The translations under genes were made by a program, and so were the position numbers. Of a DNA stretch of 25,917 nucleotides, positions 1 to 10,649 are shown one piece after another. The number at the start of each line of letters is the position of its first letter. Positions within the stretch are counted from its first letter, which is position 1. A model generated the notes under the pieces. That model saw only the letters and a program-made list of their open reading frames with translations. It was not told the DNA's origin and did not search any database. Source of the DNA: Saccoglossus kowalevskii (taxonomy: Eukaryota > Hemichordata > Enteropneusta > Harrimaniidae); assembly GCF_000003605.2 (NCBI RefSeq), contig NW_003122907.1, forward strand, positions 483,340 to 509,256. Reading direction: 5' to 3'.

Positions 1-1182
1 CATCATTGAATCCCTGAACACCTGGGCTTTTATCGCTAATTTCAGCTTGTTAAAAACTTGAAAGACAAAATAACTTTGTTGTATGTGAGAATTTAATCAC
101 AATTTTAACCAGAGTTTCAGCTTGAATGAATGTGTTCTAATATGACATAAGCATGACACATATTTTCCAAATAGGCAAAACATTCTAACTCATTCGTTTT
201 ACTGATGGATGAGTGATATTGTATTTGATGTCAGATGTATGATAATGTAAGATATCCACATTGCCCTTTCAACTGTTATTATTTGACAACAAACACGATA
301 TAATTCATCGTTCATTGTATAGATGACAGTATACATGTTAATATCATTGACAGAAATATAATGGTTCCCAGCTGTGAAGTAGTAGTTTTGTGTCCAACAT
401 GAAGTAACCATCACCATCAATCACCTTTATAAAAACCTGTCCTCTGTTCCAGTTTTCTCTGTGCACATCTGTTGTCATCTGTGATTATGCACTTTAGCAA
501 CAGATGTATAAATAACAAACTTTTCCTGACAGAATCAGGGTGGAAATCATTCAGTGGTTTGAATTATTTTGCATCATTATAACATTGTTATTGCTTAATC
601 CTTAAAGACCAACATGATATATAAGTCTATTATTGAAATATAGTTGCTCTCACCCACAGCAACAGCGGTGACTAAAAGCTCCACAAAAATAAAATCGCAT
701 GACAACTATACATTCCTAGCAATACTAATGCAAATGAGCGATAATGAAAAATACTGGTTAGTGTGTTGTCTTGGGCCATTGCAAACCATGTATTAAGTGT
801 GTTTTGCATTTTTTAATACTGTGATAATCTTGCGCATTTCTGTTTATGCAATAACAAATTTTCTACCACGTTCTGTAATGCTATTAGTTTGAAATGCATT
901 TGATGCACAAATATGATTGTCATGAATTATTAGGACATTTTTTATAAGATAATACTTTAATATGGCCTTCAATTGAAATTGTTCAAAGATCTTTTTTTAA
1001 GCAGATTTTCTCCGAACAGATATTACATACTGGGAAAAAACCCATTAAACAAAATCAATAATTTGTGACACTTTTTTAACAGTACAATTTTTTAAGTTGA
1101 ATACCCACTATTTATTATAATATCAATCTAATATTTGTAAATTTGATCATCTTTCTTATTATATGTTTGATTTCTTTCACAG
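1..1182 (+). other. Intron part upstream of the phosphatase exons, no exon seen
   Basis: This is AT-rich non-coding sequence ending in a pyrimidine-rich splice acceptor (tttctttcacag, just before 1183). I looked here for the preceding catalytic exons of the 5-phosphatase (the part leading up to the codon split before GKQRKPAW) and found no open, splice-bounded match. The upstream exons therefore lie left of the window. Confidence 0.6.
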
Positions 1183-1345
1183 CGGCAAACAGCGGAAACC
1201 TGCATGGTGTGATAGAATATTATGGAAAGTTAACAAAGATAGAATTAGACATGTGGACCTAAACATGGAACTTGTCACTTATAATAGTATTCAAAAAGTA
1301 CAATGGAGTGATCACTTACCAGTCTACGCTGATTTTATTCTTGGT
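1183..1345 (+). CDS. INPP5K-like: Phosphatase exon: end of catalytic domain
   Basis: The first base completes a codon from the previous exon (phase 2), followed by 54 codons from GKQRKPAWCDRILW to WSDHLPVYADFILG. PAWxDRILW and SDHxPV are the conserved substrate-phosphate and catalytic motifs of Mg-dependent 5-phosphatases. The variable stretch between them is short, at about 29 residues. The acceptor is tttctttcacag and the donor is GGT|GTAAGT, leaving phase 0. Confidence 0.93.
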
Positions 1346-3911
1346 GTAAGTCTGTTCATACATGTAGTACCTTTTTTGTTTCTTTGGTTGCTAGAACAAG
1401 AACTATGCCCATGATAGTGGTATCGATCTCTAAAAAGATCTGAAAAATTGATGACATACCCATATAAATATGTATGTGATACTTTAAAAACAAAACTCTT
1501 AATTTTTCTCTTAGATCTTTATATTTTTGACATAATTATGATATACCGGTACAAAAGAAAGTACCAAATGAATATACGCAAGTTAAAATGTTAGGATATA
1601 CCAGCCATGGTTATAGAAATAGCAACTAGGCAGCTGGAAATACTCTTAAAAAAGCCTGTATCCTCTGCTTTCAAGATACTTAACTCAAGTTAGCATTTTT
1701 GTGATCTTTTTAACACATTTAGTTAAAGAGTACAGACACCAAACCATTGATCAAGTTTCATTCCGTTAAAGACTGGAAACAATATCAGGAAAATGAGTGT
1801 ATATATATGGTGGATATTGACACTAGTACAAGTGCATGGGACTGGATTGCTCTCTATAAAGTGAGTACTCTGATATGGTATTTGTATACAATCAATCTAT
1901 CACCACTGAACGCAGAACCCAATTTTTGGATTTTGATGTTATTTATTCATTTATTTATTGCGACCCTTTTTGACCAAGGGCTCACTAAAACAAAGTGCTG
2001 CAAATTAAAACAACTTAAAGTTCTTTCTATTTTTCATAGCATCAGTGACAACATTTTTGACAGTCTCATTGATTTATTTACACAATTTGGTATTGTAATT
2101 ATCGGTGATATCAACTTGTAATTGTTCCACATTTTGTCATTTCCTCGATTTCAGGTTGGTTTCCGACATCCTAAAGACTATATCACTTATGTATGGGCAA
2201 TAAAAGATGGAGAAAACATGGAGCACGGTTGTCATGTTGTATTTGAACCAGTTTATTTACCTACTGACCTGACCTCTCGGTACATGTTGGGGTATTATAG
2301 CAGCCTGAGTGATAACTTACTTGGTTTGAGTAAACCATTCCAGGTAAATACAACTGAGATATTTAATTGTACTTAGATAATCTGTGTATAATATTCATAT
2401 TTGTTAAACCAGAATATGAAACTCTTACCCATGATATGCTACTTCTAATCACTTTAACCATAGATCTATCATCAAATTTCAATGAAACTTGGTACATGGA
2501 TGCTCTAGGACAATACACATACCTGTTTAGTTTTGGTGTAAATCTGTGCATATTAATTACCTAATTTGCATAATAATTCATAGTTTTAATCACATTTCAA
2601 TGAAAGTTGGTACATAGATAATCTGTGCCATTGACTTAATTAGTTTTAAATTAACATCTGTGCATATTAATTACCCAATTTGCATAGTAATTAGTGTTCA
2701 GCTTTTCTATCAATATTTACATCAATAAGTACTTATCTTATTTCAATGAATCTTGGTACATACATACTCGAAGACATTGCAACAATCTAAGTAGTTTTGA
2801 GTTCATATACATCCATAATAATTAATTTGCATAATAATTTACTATTCATATTATAATGAAACTTGGTAAATATATGCCCTGGAACAATACACAGATCTAA
2901 TTAGTTTGGGATTGAAATCTATCGCTTAATTGCATGATAATTACTAATTGTTTTTCAAAAAACAATTATTGCATTTCAATAAGACTTGGTATATACATAT
3001 AAGTGTCTGGGAACAATGCTAAAGACCTGATTAGTTTTGGATTTGAAATTTGAGCATACTAATTGCATAATGTACATATCACATTTCATTGAGAAGATTT
3101 AGACTTGAATTTATTTAGAGGTGCTCTGGAATTAATTAAACTGAAAACCACAGATCAAATGTATTTTCTTTAAGTATTATAAACTTCAATAATGTGGGTC
3201 ACAGTGTTTCACATAGTGCATCTCAAATAGCTGACAAATTAGTTGCCAAGCTTCTTGTTTTGAAGGCAAAATAATTTTTAATACATCTGAAATACTCTCA
3301 GCACAGTAGAGTTCTTTCTAAGCTTTCTTTGATCTTATATTTTCTTTATGTTTGCTGTCAAAACACTGTTCTTATTTTATATATATATCATGCTCTGTTT
3401 GAAAATGCATTGCACGCCAAATGGTAATAATCTTCAGTAATGCTGAATTTTTTTTCATCTAAATTATTATTTCAAGAACTTGGGGTAGAAATTTTATTTC
3501 AAGCACCACAGTCGCCACACTGTGTTATGTTCATGTACAACAAATGTAAAATATGAAAACAAATATAATCAACCTTTTCACCACCAGACTTTCTCACCCA
3601 AATTATTCTGCACGTTTTTTCTTATATTCTTTATTTCTGGAAATGAACCCTAATTTTGGAGCCAACAGACAAAATTTGAGTGAATTTTCGATTTTTACTC
3701 AAATAAATTGGCTATTTTTGCCCCAATCTTCTGAAGCAAAGTGCAGACTATAAACAGGACTTTTTTGTGATGAAAAGAGGAAACTGGTAGTGAAAAAGTT
3801 AAATAATCATAAAGAGTTCCTAATGTTGTAGCCGGTGGGCACTTAGTTATGCACTGTTTATTTCAGATTTTTCCAGCAAGCCCAACACGAAATATGGATC
3901 TAATGACATGA
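1183..3911 (+). CDS. INPP5K-like: Inositol polyphosphate 5-phosphatase with SKICH domain (3' part of gene)
   Basis: Four exons join as 1183-1345, 1723-1860, 2155-2343 and 3867-3911 (535 nt; 177 residues and a TGA stop). All boundaries are GT-AG and the frame is continuous. The product removes the 5-phosphate of phosphoinositides such as PI(4,5)P2 and PI(3,4,5)P3 in the cytosol and at membranes. The visible catalytic remnant has PAWCDRILW and WSDHLPV, the last two signature motifs of the family, with the Asp-Arg and Asp-His active-site pairs. A SKICH domain follows (WDWIALYKVGFRHPKDYITY ... LGYYSS ... SKPFQ), which in INPP5K and INPP5J directs membrane targeting. The C-terminus is short, as in INPP5K. 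INPP5J also has this order, so K versus J (or their common invertebrate ancestor) is unresolved. The N-terminal and most catalytic exons are off the left edge. CALCOCO1 and TAX1BP1 also have SKICH domains but no phosphatase motifs, so they are excluded. Confidence 0.93.
1346..1722 (+). other. Intron of the phosphatase gene
   Basis: A GT-AG intron of 377 bases, phase 0. It ends in tttttaacacatttag. I see no other feature inside it. Confidence 0.85.
1723..1860 (+). CDS. INPP5K-like: Phosphatase exon: start of SKICH domain
   Basis: 46 codons with phase 0 at both ends. They run from LKSTDTKPLIKF to WDWIALYK. The SWDWIGLYK-like ending is the hallmark of the first SKICH strands in INPP5K and INPP5J. 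The donor is AAA|GTGAGT. A later AG at 1730 could serve as acceptor, but the AG at 1722 follows the pyrimidine tract and keeps the expected linker. Confidence 0.9.
2155..2343 (+). CDS. INPP5K-like: Phosphatase exon: rest of SKICH domain
   Basis: 63 codons with phase 0 at both ends. The exon begins VGFRHPKDYITYVWA and ends LGYYSS(...)LLGLSKPFQ. VGFR.. .DY..YVW and the LGYYS strand match the second half of SKICH domains. The acceptor is ttcctcgatttcag and the donor is CAG|GTAAAT. Confidence 0.93.
2344..3866 (+). other. Last intron of the phosphatase gene
   Basis: A GT-AG intron of 1523 bases that holds the tandem repeat at 2476-3110. A short open stretch at 3553-3753 has no splice context or recognisable content and is taken as chance. 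Confidence 0.75.
2476..3110 (+). repeat. Diverged tandem repeat, unit about 110-146 bp
   Basis: Units start with a line close to atttcaatgaaacttggta at 2476, 2594, 2740, 2850 and 2973, with a truncated copy at 3083, so spacings are 118, 146, 110, 123 and 110. Each full unit then carries tagttt about 55-65 bases on and closes with a block like aatttgcataataatt. Units 1-3 contain the POU octamer ATTTGCAT, and units 4-5 have TAATTGCAT. The copies are clearly diverged, so the array is old. A still weaker copy may precede it from about 2355. Confidence 0.85.
3867..3911 (+). CDS. INPP5K-like: Phosphatase terminal coding exon
   Basis: 14 codons plus TGA, read in phase 0 after SKPFQ: IFPASPTRNMDLMT. 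The acceptor is gtttatttcag. INPP5K- and INPP5J-type proteins end their SKICH domain with a PFQI-like strand followed by a short tail, which matches the Ile created here. Because the exon is so short, support comes from frame, acceptor strength and the expected PFQI join. Confidence 0.75.
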   Translation: MFPASPTRNMDLMT

Positions 3912-4430
3912 ACATGAAAGACTTAAGAATCTGACAGAAGTTTCATTGTAAATATGGGAACAAATAATATTTATATATATATTATTGAAATGCTTAAATG
4001 TTGTCAAGCCTGCTGAATAGACCTTTCAGTGAAAAAGGTGAAGTCCACAGGATACCTGTCACCCAGTCAATAGACCTGTCACTGTAATTACCAGCATGCT
4101 ACGGATACTCAACAGATATGTTAAAATTCATACACTTATCTTGTTAGTTGTAACAAGATTCTTCTGTGATGTTGAAATGTCATCAATGGGCGGGCATTGA
4201 TAATGCATTATTTGTTTTATATGGTGATGCATCACTAGCGAGGATGACTTTTGAAAGTTGTATTCTGCTAGTGTCATTTGGTATTTTTTTGGTTTTGGTA
4301 TGTATATGAATGGGCATGAATACTATAGTGTGATTGGTTAAAAGAACATTTTTATTGACTCATGAATTGTGTCGCATGTTATTTGTGTCTGTGTGCATAA
4401 TAGCATTTAAAATAAATCTGCATCTGGAAT
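3912..4430 (+). promoter_or_regulatory. Phosphatase 3' UTR with AATAAA signal
   Basis: This is non-coding sequence after the TGA. The first canonical AATAAA is at 4411-4416, about 500 bases after the stop, and is the likely poly(A) signal. Further AATAAA matches occur around 4840-4860 in an AATAAATAAA run, so a longer 3' UTR is possible. Confidence 0.45.
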
Positions 4431-6637
4431 TAAAACAATTACAAACTTGCTTCATATAAAACTTGTATATGAAATGCGATTTCTTCAAGCTAGCGCCAAG
4501 CTTGGTTTTAAAAGGAGATTTTTTAATAATTCTTTATTTTAACGTTGACAAAGTATATTTTTTTGTTTTAAATATGGTACACTTTTTAACATTGGGTTTG
4601 TGTTTTTAAATTAATTGTAATTATGAAATACTACTTTTTTGGGTATCTGGTTTGTATATATTTTATGATTTATTTATGACTGTAATTTGCTTTGAACTTT
4701 TGGGATTATTATACTGCCATAGTGTTGTTCTTTGTGATATTAAACCTTAAATATTTTAACTACTTATTCTCAGAATGAAGCATTAATGTATTTTAATATT
4801 TCACAGAAAATTGGTTTGGAAATATAAATTAGCCTTCAAATAAATAAATTGATTTCAAATAAATGAAAGTGATTTTATAGACATATATCATATATTTCAT
4901 TTTGAGTTTACAATTTGTAAGGTTGTCATTCCCTCAGTTGGTTGTGGTCTTGGGGAAAATCATTTGATATTCTGAATTCGTACAGGAAAATACTAAGTGT
5001 CAGTGATCAATTCGGATTCTCCTTTGGTTATTTGTTTAAAATATTGCGGGCCAGTCAGAGCACAGGTGAAAATGGCTAACATTTTCCACAATTTGTGCCA
5101 TTAAATATTTCACCTAATAACCCCAAGATCCCAATAACACGTTAGGAACAATATCAGAATGCAACCTGATTTGAATGAAGAAACAAGATATACTACAGCA
5201 AATTCATCTTTACATCTACACAAATAGTCTGTGAATAAAAATTGACATCTGCTTTAATGTATCTCTAATTTTGAATGATGGGCAAGAACTATAACAAATG
5301 CTTTTTTGATGGAATGATGGAATGAGATAATAATGGTTTCCAGACACTTTAAACAGCACTATATGCACATGTTCATCATTCACTGTTTATTACGAAGTGT
5401 GATTTTAAATAGAAATCCCAGCAGATAATTGAAGTAATATATAATTATCCATTAAAAACTGTTATTGATAAAAAGTGACAGCATTATTAAACATGTTATA
5501 TGTGTATTTAGGTGTGTGTTGTAATGAACTATGGTGTACAATAAATACTAGCATATCAATCAAAATAAATGTAGTATATTGCTTATTTGAAAGATGATAT
5601 TTTTCAATTATTATGCTTGAGTGAATAATGTGCTTTATATTCAATTATCTCAAAATGCATGCAAGTAAAGATGATTTTTACACAAACTAAAGTCTGCAAA
5701 CTATACTGGATATATGTACTTTAAAGTCTGTAAACATTATCTTTTAATTTGGTTCCCATTTGTGTTGATATGTCTGAGGCAATTACTAAATACATTGATC
5801 GTTCACTGAAAAAATAACTTTCATATTATGCATATACGTTCATTTTATGATCGATCCTACTCGGTACTGCAGTGTCATACAATTGAAAACCACTGCTGTT
5901 TTTGGACATTTTTTAGGCAATTTCATTCACCCACACTGTGACCTACTTTTCATAATCTAATTTGATCACAATTTGTTGGTGATCTTATGAAGAAATATGA
6001 AATAATAGACTGACTAGTCATTATTATGAAATCTTGTGTTTCTGAGACGTCTCGTTTATGTTTGGCGTTTATGTTAGTGATATATATTTATACTTGCTTT
6101 TACAGCATGGAACTACAACACATGTGTTACATAGCCTTTTATATAAGATTGTTCAAATAATTTACAAAGATCGTACTAGGTTATGATTTGTTGAGGCAAA
6201 AGAAGATCACATTAAGTATGACATTACTTTTCAATTGGAAAAAATCGTGCTTTCTTGATATTTATAGAAATATTTCACTCCCAATCCATTCGCAACCTGG
6301 AGTAAGTACGCATTTTAAGGTATTAAAACGAGAAGATCATCCCACTTCCAAAGTGTCGAGGATGTGCTTGTTATCAGCACATTACAAGCGTGTTGATTAC
6401 GTGAACTGAACCTTTGAGAATATTGAGTATTCGCTCTGCCGTGACGTGACTGTCATAGTTTTATTGCTTGTAAGTGGCGCAACACCTTTATTTCGAACAA
6501 CACAGAAAAATACCGGTCTGCTCAGATGTATTCGTATCTACCTGCACAGTTATCTGTCAACACAGACAAAATCATTGCAATGCTTCCTGGAGAATTAATT
6601 AATTGCAAAACTAGTTCTGGACATTAAGATGATCAAT
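4431..6637. other. Intergenic, nothing recognised
   Basis: AT-rich sequence without open frames that have coding character. The short open frames at 5462-5644 (-) and 6188-6409 (+) have no recognisable domain or consistent splice context. Confidence 0.6.
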
Positions 6638-6666
6638 CCATCAATGTGTGTTCGACACATTGATGG
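6638..6666. repeat. Perfect 12-bp hairpin
   Basis: ccatcaatgtgt at 6638-6649 is exactly complementary to acacattgatgg at 6655-6666, with a 5-base loop gttcg. A second small palindrome, gggagaacttctccc, lies at 6686-6700. The function is unknown and no neighbouring gene is evident. Confidence 0.7.
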
Positions 6667-7587
6667 GCGCAACTTATTTACACTCGGGAGAACTTCTCCC
6701 ACGCCACAGGAAGTTGTTTCTACGACGATGGGCTTTTCACCTATGTGCATGTACATTGAGTGATGAGTAAAACAACTCTTGACTATTCATTATTATTATG
6801 CTTACTGACGTTATGTTCTCAGAATGAAGACATTGTATTTGCTTCTGAATAACTTGATTCTGTCTGTTATATCTTGACAGTATATTATTTAAAACAACAG
6901 GACAACACATTCAACTATATAAACGCATTGAGAATTTAACTAATGTTGACACATACAGACATTGACTGATCTGCTTTAGTGATAACTTGAAGATCCTAAT
7001 ATTTTGTTGGAGTGTATTCAAACTGGTGTATATAAAATATAATGTAAACGTGAGTCGGTCTGAGCTGATATAAGTGTATCCCAATATTCAACATCATTAC
7101 GAAATCAATCATATCACTACCCAGACCCTGTGCCCGAAACTTGCGGCATTCAAGTGTCCCTTTAACTCAATGTTTGCTTCAGCAAATAAGGCATCCTTCC
7201 AAAAATATAACACTGTTTTTTTACAACTATATTTGGGAATTACTATCATGTTGTTTTTTCTTCTTCTGGTAATAGTATCAATCAAATGTGGATTTCAATT
7301 CTAAATAACTTGTCCGGATCATTGTACTGTCATTACAATGTTTATCTTACAAAGTTTTTTCCCATATGCATGACCTCGCAATCAACATTACTTAATGTAT
7401 ACATCTTAAACGCGGTGCCTTTCTAGTTCTCTCTCCACGTGGCACCGGACTAATAATTTTCTGTGCATTAAATCATTTTAAATATGTAAATAAATTAATT
7501 TAAATAAATGTATAAGTAATCAATCAAATTGTCACCATTCGCAATGAATCTTCGCGCACCAGTTTCAATGACCATGGAACTGTTTAG

Positions 7588-7684
7588 GACAAAAACAAAG
7601 ATGGCCGTTGCCTTATTACTAAGAACCAAGCGACATTTACAACGTTAGAATTTGCATTGGCCTGTTCATATCTCAAACAAACAG
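7588..7684 (+). other. Possible coding exon of an unrecognised gene
   Basis: A segment bounded by AG (ctgtttag) and GT (aaacag|gtaatt) is open in the frame GAC AAA AAC..., giving 32 codons such as DKNKDGRCLITKNQ and TLEFALACSYLKQTG, and ends in phase 1. Composition is protein-like, but a 33-codon opening is easily random, and I do not recognise the sequence. An alternative reading is a promoter-proximal aagatggccg motif of YY1 type at 7599. Confidence 0.25.
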
Positions 7685-7922
7685 GTAATTTTTTAAAAAA
7701 ATGTATTGTCATTTTTTAAAACTACTGTATTAATACTGAACGAATATATTGAGTGTATTGCAAACATGTTTGTATTTGAGATTCGATGGATGAACCATGT
7801 TCCAATGAGTATATAACTACTGTCATCGCAATGATGGAAAGAACATCAAATCAGCTAATTGAAAAAACAAACATACAACTGCGCATAAAAACACACGATT
7901 TGATTCGGGTCACACCATTATC
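7685..7922. other. Intergenic, nothing recognised
   Basis: AT-rich sequence without repeats or motifs that I can support. Confidence 0.5.
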
Positions 7923-8354
7923 ATGAGGATGTATGATACTGTGAGGGAAACACAGCCGGCTTCAACCGAAATATTCTTCCAGTTTCAGATAAAATATAGA
8001 GGAATGTATCGACAATGTTACTCTGTGAATTTTTACTCATATTTAGACCTGGGAATAAATGTGAAAGACGAAACATTACCATACAAATACCGTCATCTTT
8101 CGGGTTTCTTTTCATATTGGTTACAGTCGTCGATGGCTTGCTTCTTTTTAAAAAACTCCACACAATCAAGAGTTGCTAGCAAACGCCGGCGACTGGTAAG
8201 ATTTGAAGCCATTATTAATGTTGTATCTGGACATATTTTTGACACTTGGCTATTGACCAAAATGTTGACCCATCCAACTAGTCTGGTACCACGAACAACA
8301 GAATGGAATGTTGATATACTCATTTATTTATTTTGTTTTCAAATGTTTAATTAA
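7923..8354 (+). CDS. Hypothetical 143-codon open frame
   Basis: The longest open frame in the intergenic region runs ATG to TAA. The product has Tyr- and Arg-rich stretches (IKYRGMYRQCY) and a basic patch (RVASKRRRL), with no signal peptide or known domain. Inside it, 8127-8195 is bounded by a strong acceptor (ttcatattggttacag) and donor (CTG|GTAAGA) in the same frame. Any real product may therefore be that 23-codon exon rather than the whole frame. The opposite strand is also open here in two frames, so the stop-poor composition may be the cause. Not recognised. Confidence 0.22.
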   Translation: MRMYDTVRETQPASTEIFFQFQIKYRGMYRQCYSVNFYSYLDLGINVKDETLPYKYRHLSGFFSYWLQSSMACFFLKNSTQSRVASKRRRLVRFEAIINVVSGHIFDTWLLTKMLTHPTSLVPRTTEWNVDILIYLFCFQMFN

Positions 8355-9088
8355 TACTATGTACACGATATATACATGGCATATTAATAATGTTCCGTAC
8401 CAAATTTATCTCAATTATGTCCCTCCCACAATGTAGCTCGCCTGTCTCCTCTTTAGAATGTTGTGACCCAAAATCATATTGTGAGTTCCAATGTGTAGCT
8501 GTATGGTCAGCCAATTAGGCGGCAATATTGCTGATTAGATGTTGCATCCATTATTGCAATGGCAGTTGTACGCTTTAAGCGCTTCTCAATCAATTGCAGG
8601 ACTCTATGTACACAAAATGTCCTGTATTCGAGTTTTACTCGTTGACTCTAATCAAATTTTCGATGTTCTCATAAATTTTCTTTGTAATTATATATAGATT
8701 AAGTGAACGCAAATAAGCATTACAATTTTTTATGTGCTAAGGAGAAGGCTGGATTCGAACAAAGATACGCTGCCCGCTCATCTGGAATTCGATCATGATG
8801 GACATTAGATTTTGGGCATTACGATGTTCATTATCAATATGCAGTTCTTGGGTATAGGGTCCATGCACAGTCATCTGGCGCACACGTGATAATAAAATAA
8901 ATGCGATATTTATTACTATATATGATCCGCCATCTTGAATGCAGCATAAAACTAAATAAAAGACAAGTTGTAAAACGCGTTTTTAAGATTCCTACAAATC
9001 AGGGCAAAAATACCAATCTTTCACAGAAATACGATACATTGGGGGTAATATTAAGCCAACCGATAACAAATGTGTGTGGAGAAATCGC
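8355..9088. other. Intergenic with a tRNA-like B-box relic
   Basis: No gene is seen. On the - strand 8760-8751 reads GTTCGAATCC, a perfect RNA polymerase III B-box core, preceded by gagcgggcagcgtatcttt. No paired T-stem or clear A-box accompanies it, so at most this is a decayed tRNA-derived SINE. A CCGCCATCTTG motif of YY1 type lies at 8927-8937. Confidence 0.3.
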
Positions 9089-9277
9089 TTAATTACGAAC
9101 ACCTAATTACACGAAGAACATAGAACACTTTTCTGGGGTATTTGAAACCAAAAATTGTCCTTCCAGCTCAGAAGCCAATCAGCAACGACCATACAGTTAG
9201 ATGACAATTTCGGTTTCAAATACCCCGGGAAAGTGTTCTATGTTCATTGTGTAATTAGGTGTAATTTGTGTAATTAA
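9089..9277. mobile_element. Foldback element or MITE with about 60-bp inverted repeats
   Basis: The left arm (9099-9159, starting acacctaattacacgaag) and the right arm (9203-9262, reverse complement starting acacctaattacacaatg) match over about 60 bases with only about 4 mismatches and one indel. They are separated by a 43-base loop. Outside the arms both flanks read TTAATTAC-like sequence, and TTAA occurs at 9089-9092 and 9274-9277, possibly a target duplication or the outer end of the repeat. The element has no open frame. High arm similarity suggests a young non-autonomous element, or selection on the hairpin. Confidence 0.8.
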
Positions 9278-9997
9278 ATTGTTCTACGATAAAATATCTC
9301 ATCGGGGGCATGCACCCTATTGAATGTTCGTGCAGAATTGTTAACAAAATTCACTCAATGCCTTAACAAGTGTGATACGTCTATAGATCTTAATCATCAG
9401 TTGTTTTCTTATGAAGGCATAATCAACTTTAACCTATACCTGTACACATCAATACACAATAACAGTAACAGAATAGAACTCTTAGTTTCCAATATATAAA
9501 ACATATGCATTCGATGTTACTTAAAATATATGTCGAAATAATGTCAGAACATGTGGTAGAGCAGAAGTGGGACTTTAGTGTGCTAATTATTGATATAATT
9601 GTTGAATATTTCCGCTTGGATGAAAGATTCACGACACTAACAAAACTAACTTCTGCACCAATTATTATGACTAACACTGATGTGTCATGATATGGCATAT
9701 GATAGTTACATGCATGTACACTCACATAGAAGAAAGTTATATTATACTAATTGTCACACGCAACGTAATATTACCGTATTTGGTATAGTACAGGTGTGAT
9801 GGTTCAAATACCAAAATGGCAACAGTAATAGGAAGACTTTCTCGGCGGCGATGATAAAATACGAACACGGAGCCAACAGATGAGGTTTCAACTGGTACTG
9901 GTATTATTATACTCTGCAAACATCAAGTACAATAACGCGGTAAAACTCCACTACTCCAATGATTAAACTCCAATACAATTCAACGAGATCTCCGATC
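9278..9997. other. Intergenic, downstream of the possible leftward promoter
   Basis: If the promoter at 9998-10212 is active, its transcript would run leftwards through this stretch. I could not read a heat-shock protein or any other known product here on either strand. Short open frames at 9505-9690 (+), 9429-9725 (-) and 9737-9919 (-) are unrecognised. Confidence 0.5.
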
Positions 9998-10212
9998 TGA
10001 ACTCAGTGCTGAACAACTCCCCTATATATACCCACACTGTCTATAAATAGACCATTACATCAGCATACATAATGAAGCTGGAACTTACTACAAATTTCTA
10101 GAATGTTCCATTACCTTCTATTGCCTCCTACAGTGTTCTATTACCTATTCAACCAGTTTCTAAAAAAAATCTAGAATATTCCACCCAGACACAGTACGGT
10201 TCTAGAACATTC
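9998..10212 (-). promoter_or_regulatory. Possible heat-shock promoter (3 HSEs, TATA, Inr)
   Basis: Two perfect three-unit heat-shock elements, TTC-nn-GAA-nn-TTC, lie at 10096-10108 and 10200-10212. A near match (ATCtaGAAtaTTC) is at 10169-10181. On the - strand a TATA box, TATATATAG, starts at 10030, about 65 bases downstream of the nearest element. An initiator-like TTCAGAT places the start near 9998, 32 bases after the first T of the TATA box. This order and spacing copy HSP70-type promoters. No heat-shock coding sequence follows inside the window. Confidence 0.5.
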
Positions 10213-10517
10213 TCAGTGACACGGAAGTGGTAAATAAGTCGTATGCGACACTAATACAAATTACGACTCTATTTAGATCATTTATGACTTTACAAATGAG
10301 ATTCGTATTACTTGACATGTATCACAATATGCGACCAATCATGATGGATGTGACTAGTCAGCAAGTTATGCTTACTCATTCCAGACACCGAGTACCATCG
10401 CTGGGACGTCAGCAGTCCATGATTGTCAGTTTTTAACAGTGATCTACATCTCGTGGACTTCCACCTCCTGTTGTTTGTGGGACATTGCACACTCTATTTT
10501 TCCACTCTTTTTTTCAG
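10213..10517. other. Intergenic, nothing recognised
   Basis: No gene or repeat is seen. The open frames on both strands around 10227-10490 show no recognisable sequence. Confidence 0.5.
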
Positions 10518-10566
10518 GCAATGATGGATAGACTGCGGCACGGGGGGGGGATACGAGCGCTATACG
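10518..10566 (+). other. Possible 49-base exon
   Basis: A strong acceptor (ccactctttttttcag) and a strong donor (TACG|GTGAGT) frame 49 bases that include a run of nine G. Read in phase 0 it gives AMMDRLRHGGGIRALY with phase 1 at the end. It does not join in frame to the candidate exon at 11498, so the two are not obviously from one transcript. Confidence 0.2.
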
Positions 10567-10614
10567 GTGAGTCACTTCTCGGCGATGAGGTCACCTTCGT
10601 TCAGAATACCGGGG

Positions 10615-10617
<3 letters not shown>

Positions 10618-10645
<28 letters not shown>
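10618..10645. repeat. (TA)n microsatellite
   Basis: About 14 consecutive TA units. It is a simple repeat with no further structure. Confidence 0.95.

Positions 10646-10649
<4 letters not shown>

Noticed and set aside
1-1182. Further catalytic exon of the phosphatase
   Set aside because: No open segment with the expected motif and a phase-2 donor could be found.
7074-7304. Small membrane protein of 76 residues
   Set aside because: It starts with GTG only, and the hydrophobic run is what AT-rich DNA often yields. No family is recognised.
8740-8800. Intact tRNA gene
   Set aside because: The B-box core is perfect, but the T-stem does not pair and no A-box or acceptor stem is found.
9505-9690. 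61-codon plus-strand frame, protein-like by eye
   Set aside because: It has no splice context or poly(A) signal and no recognisable motif. Length is within chance for this region.
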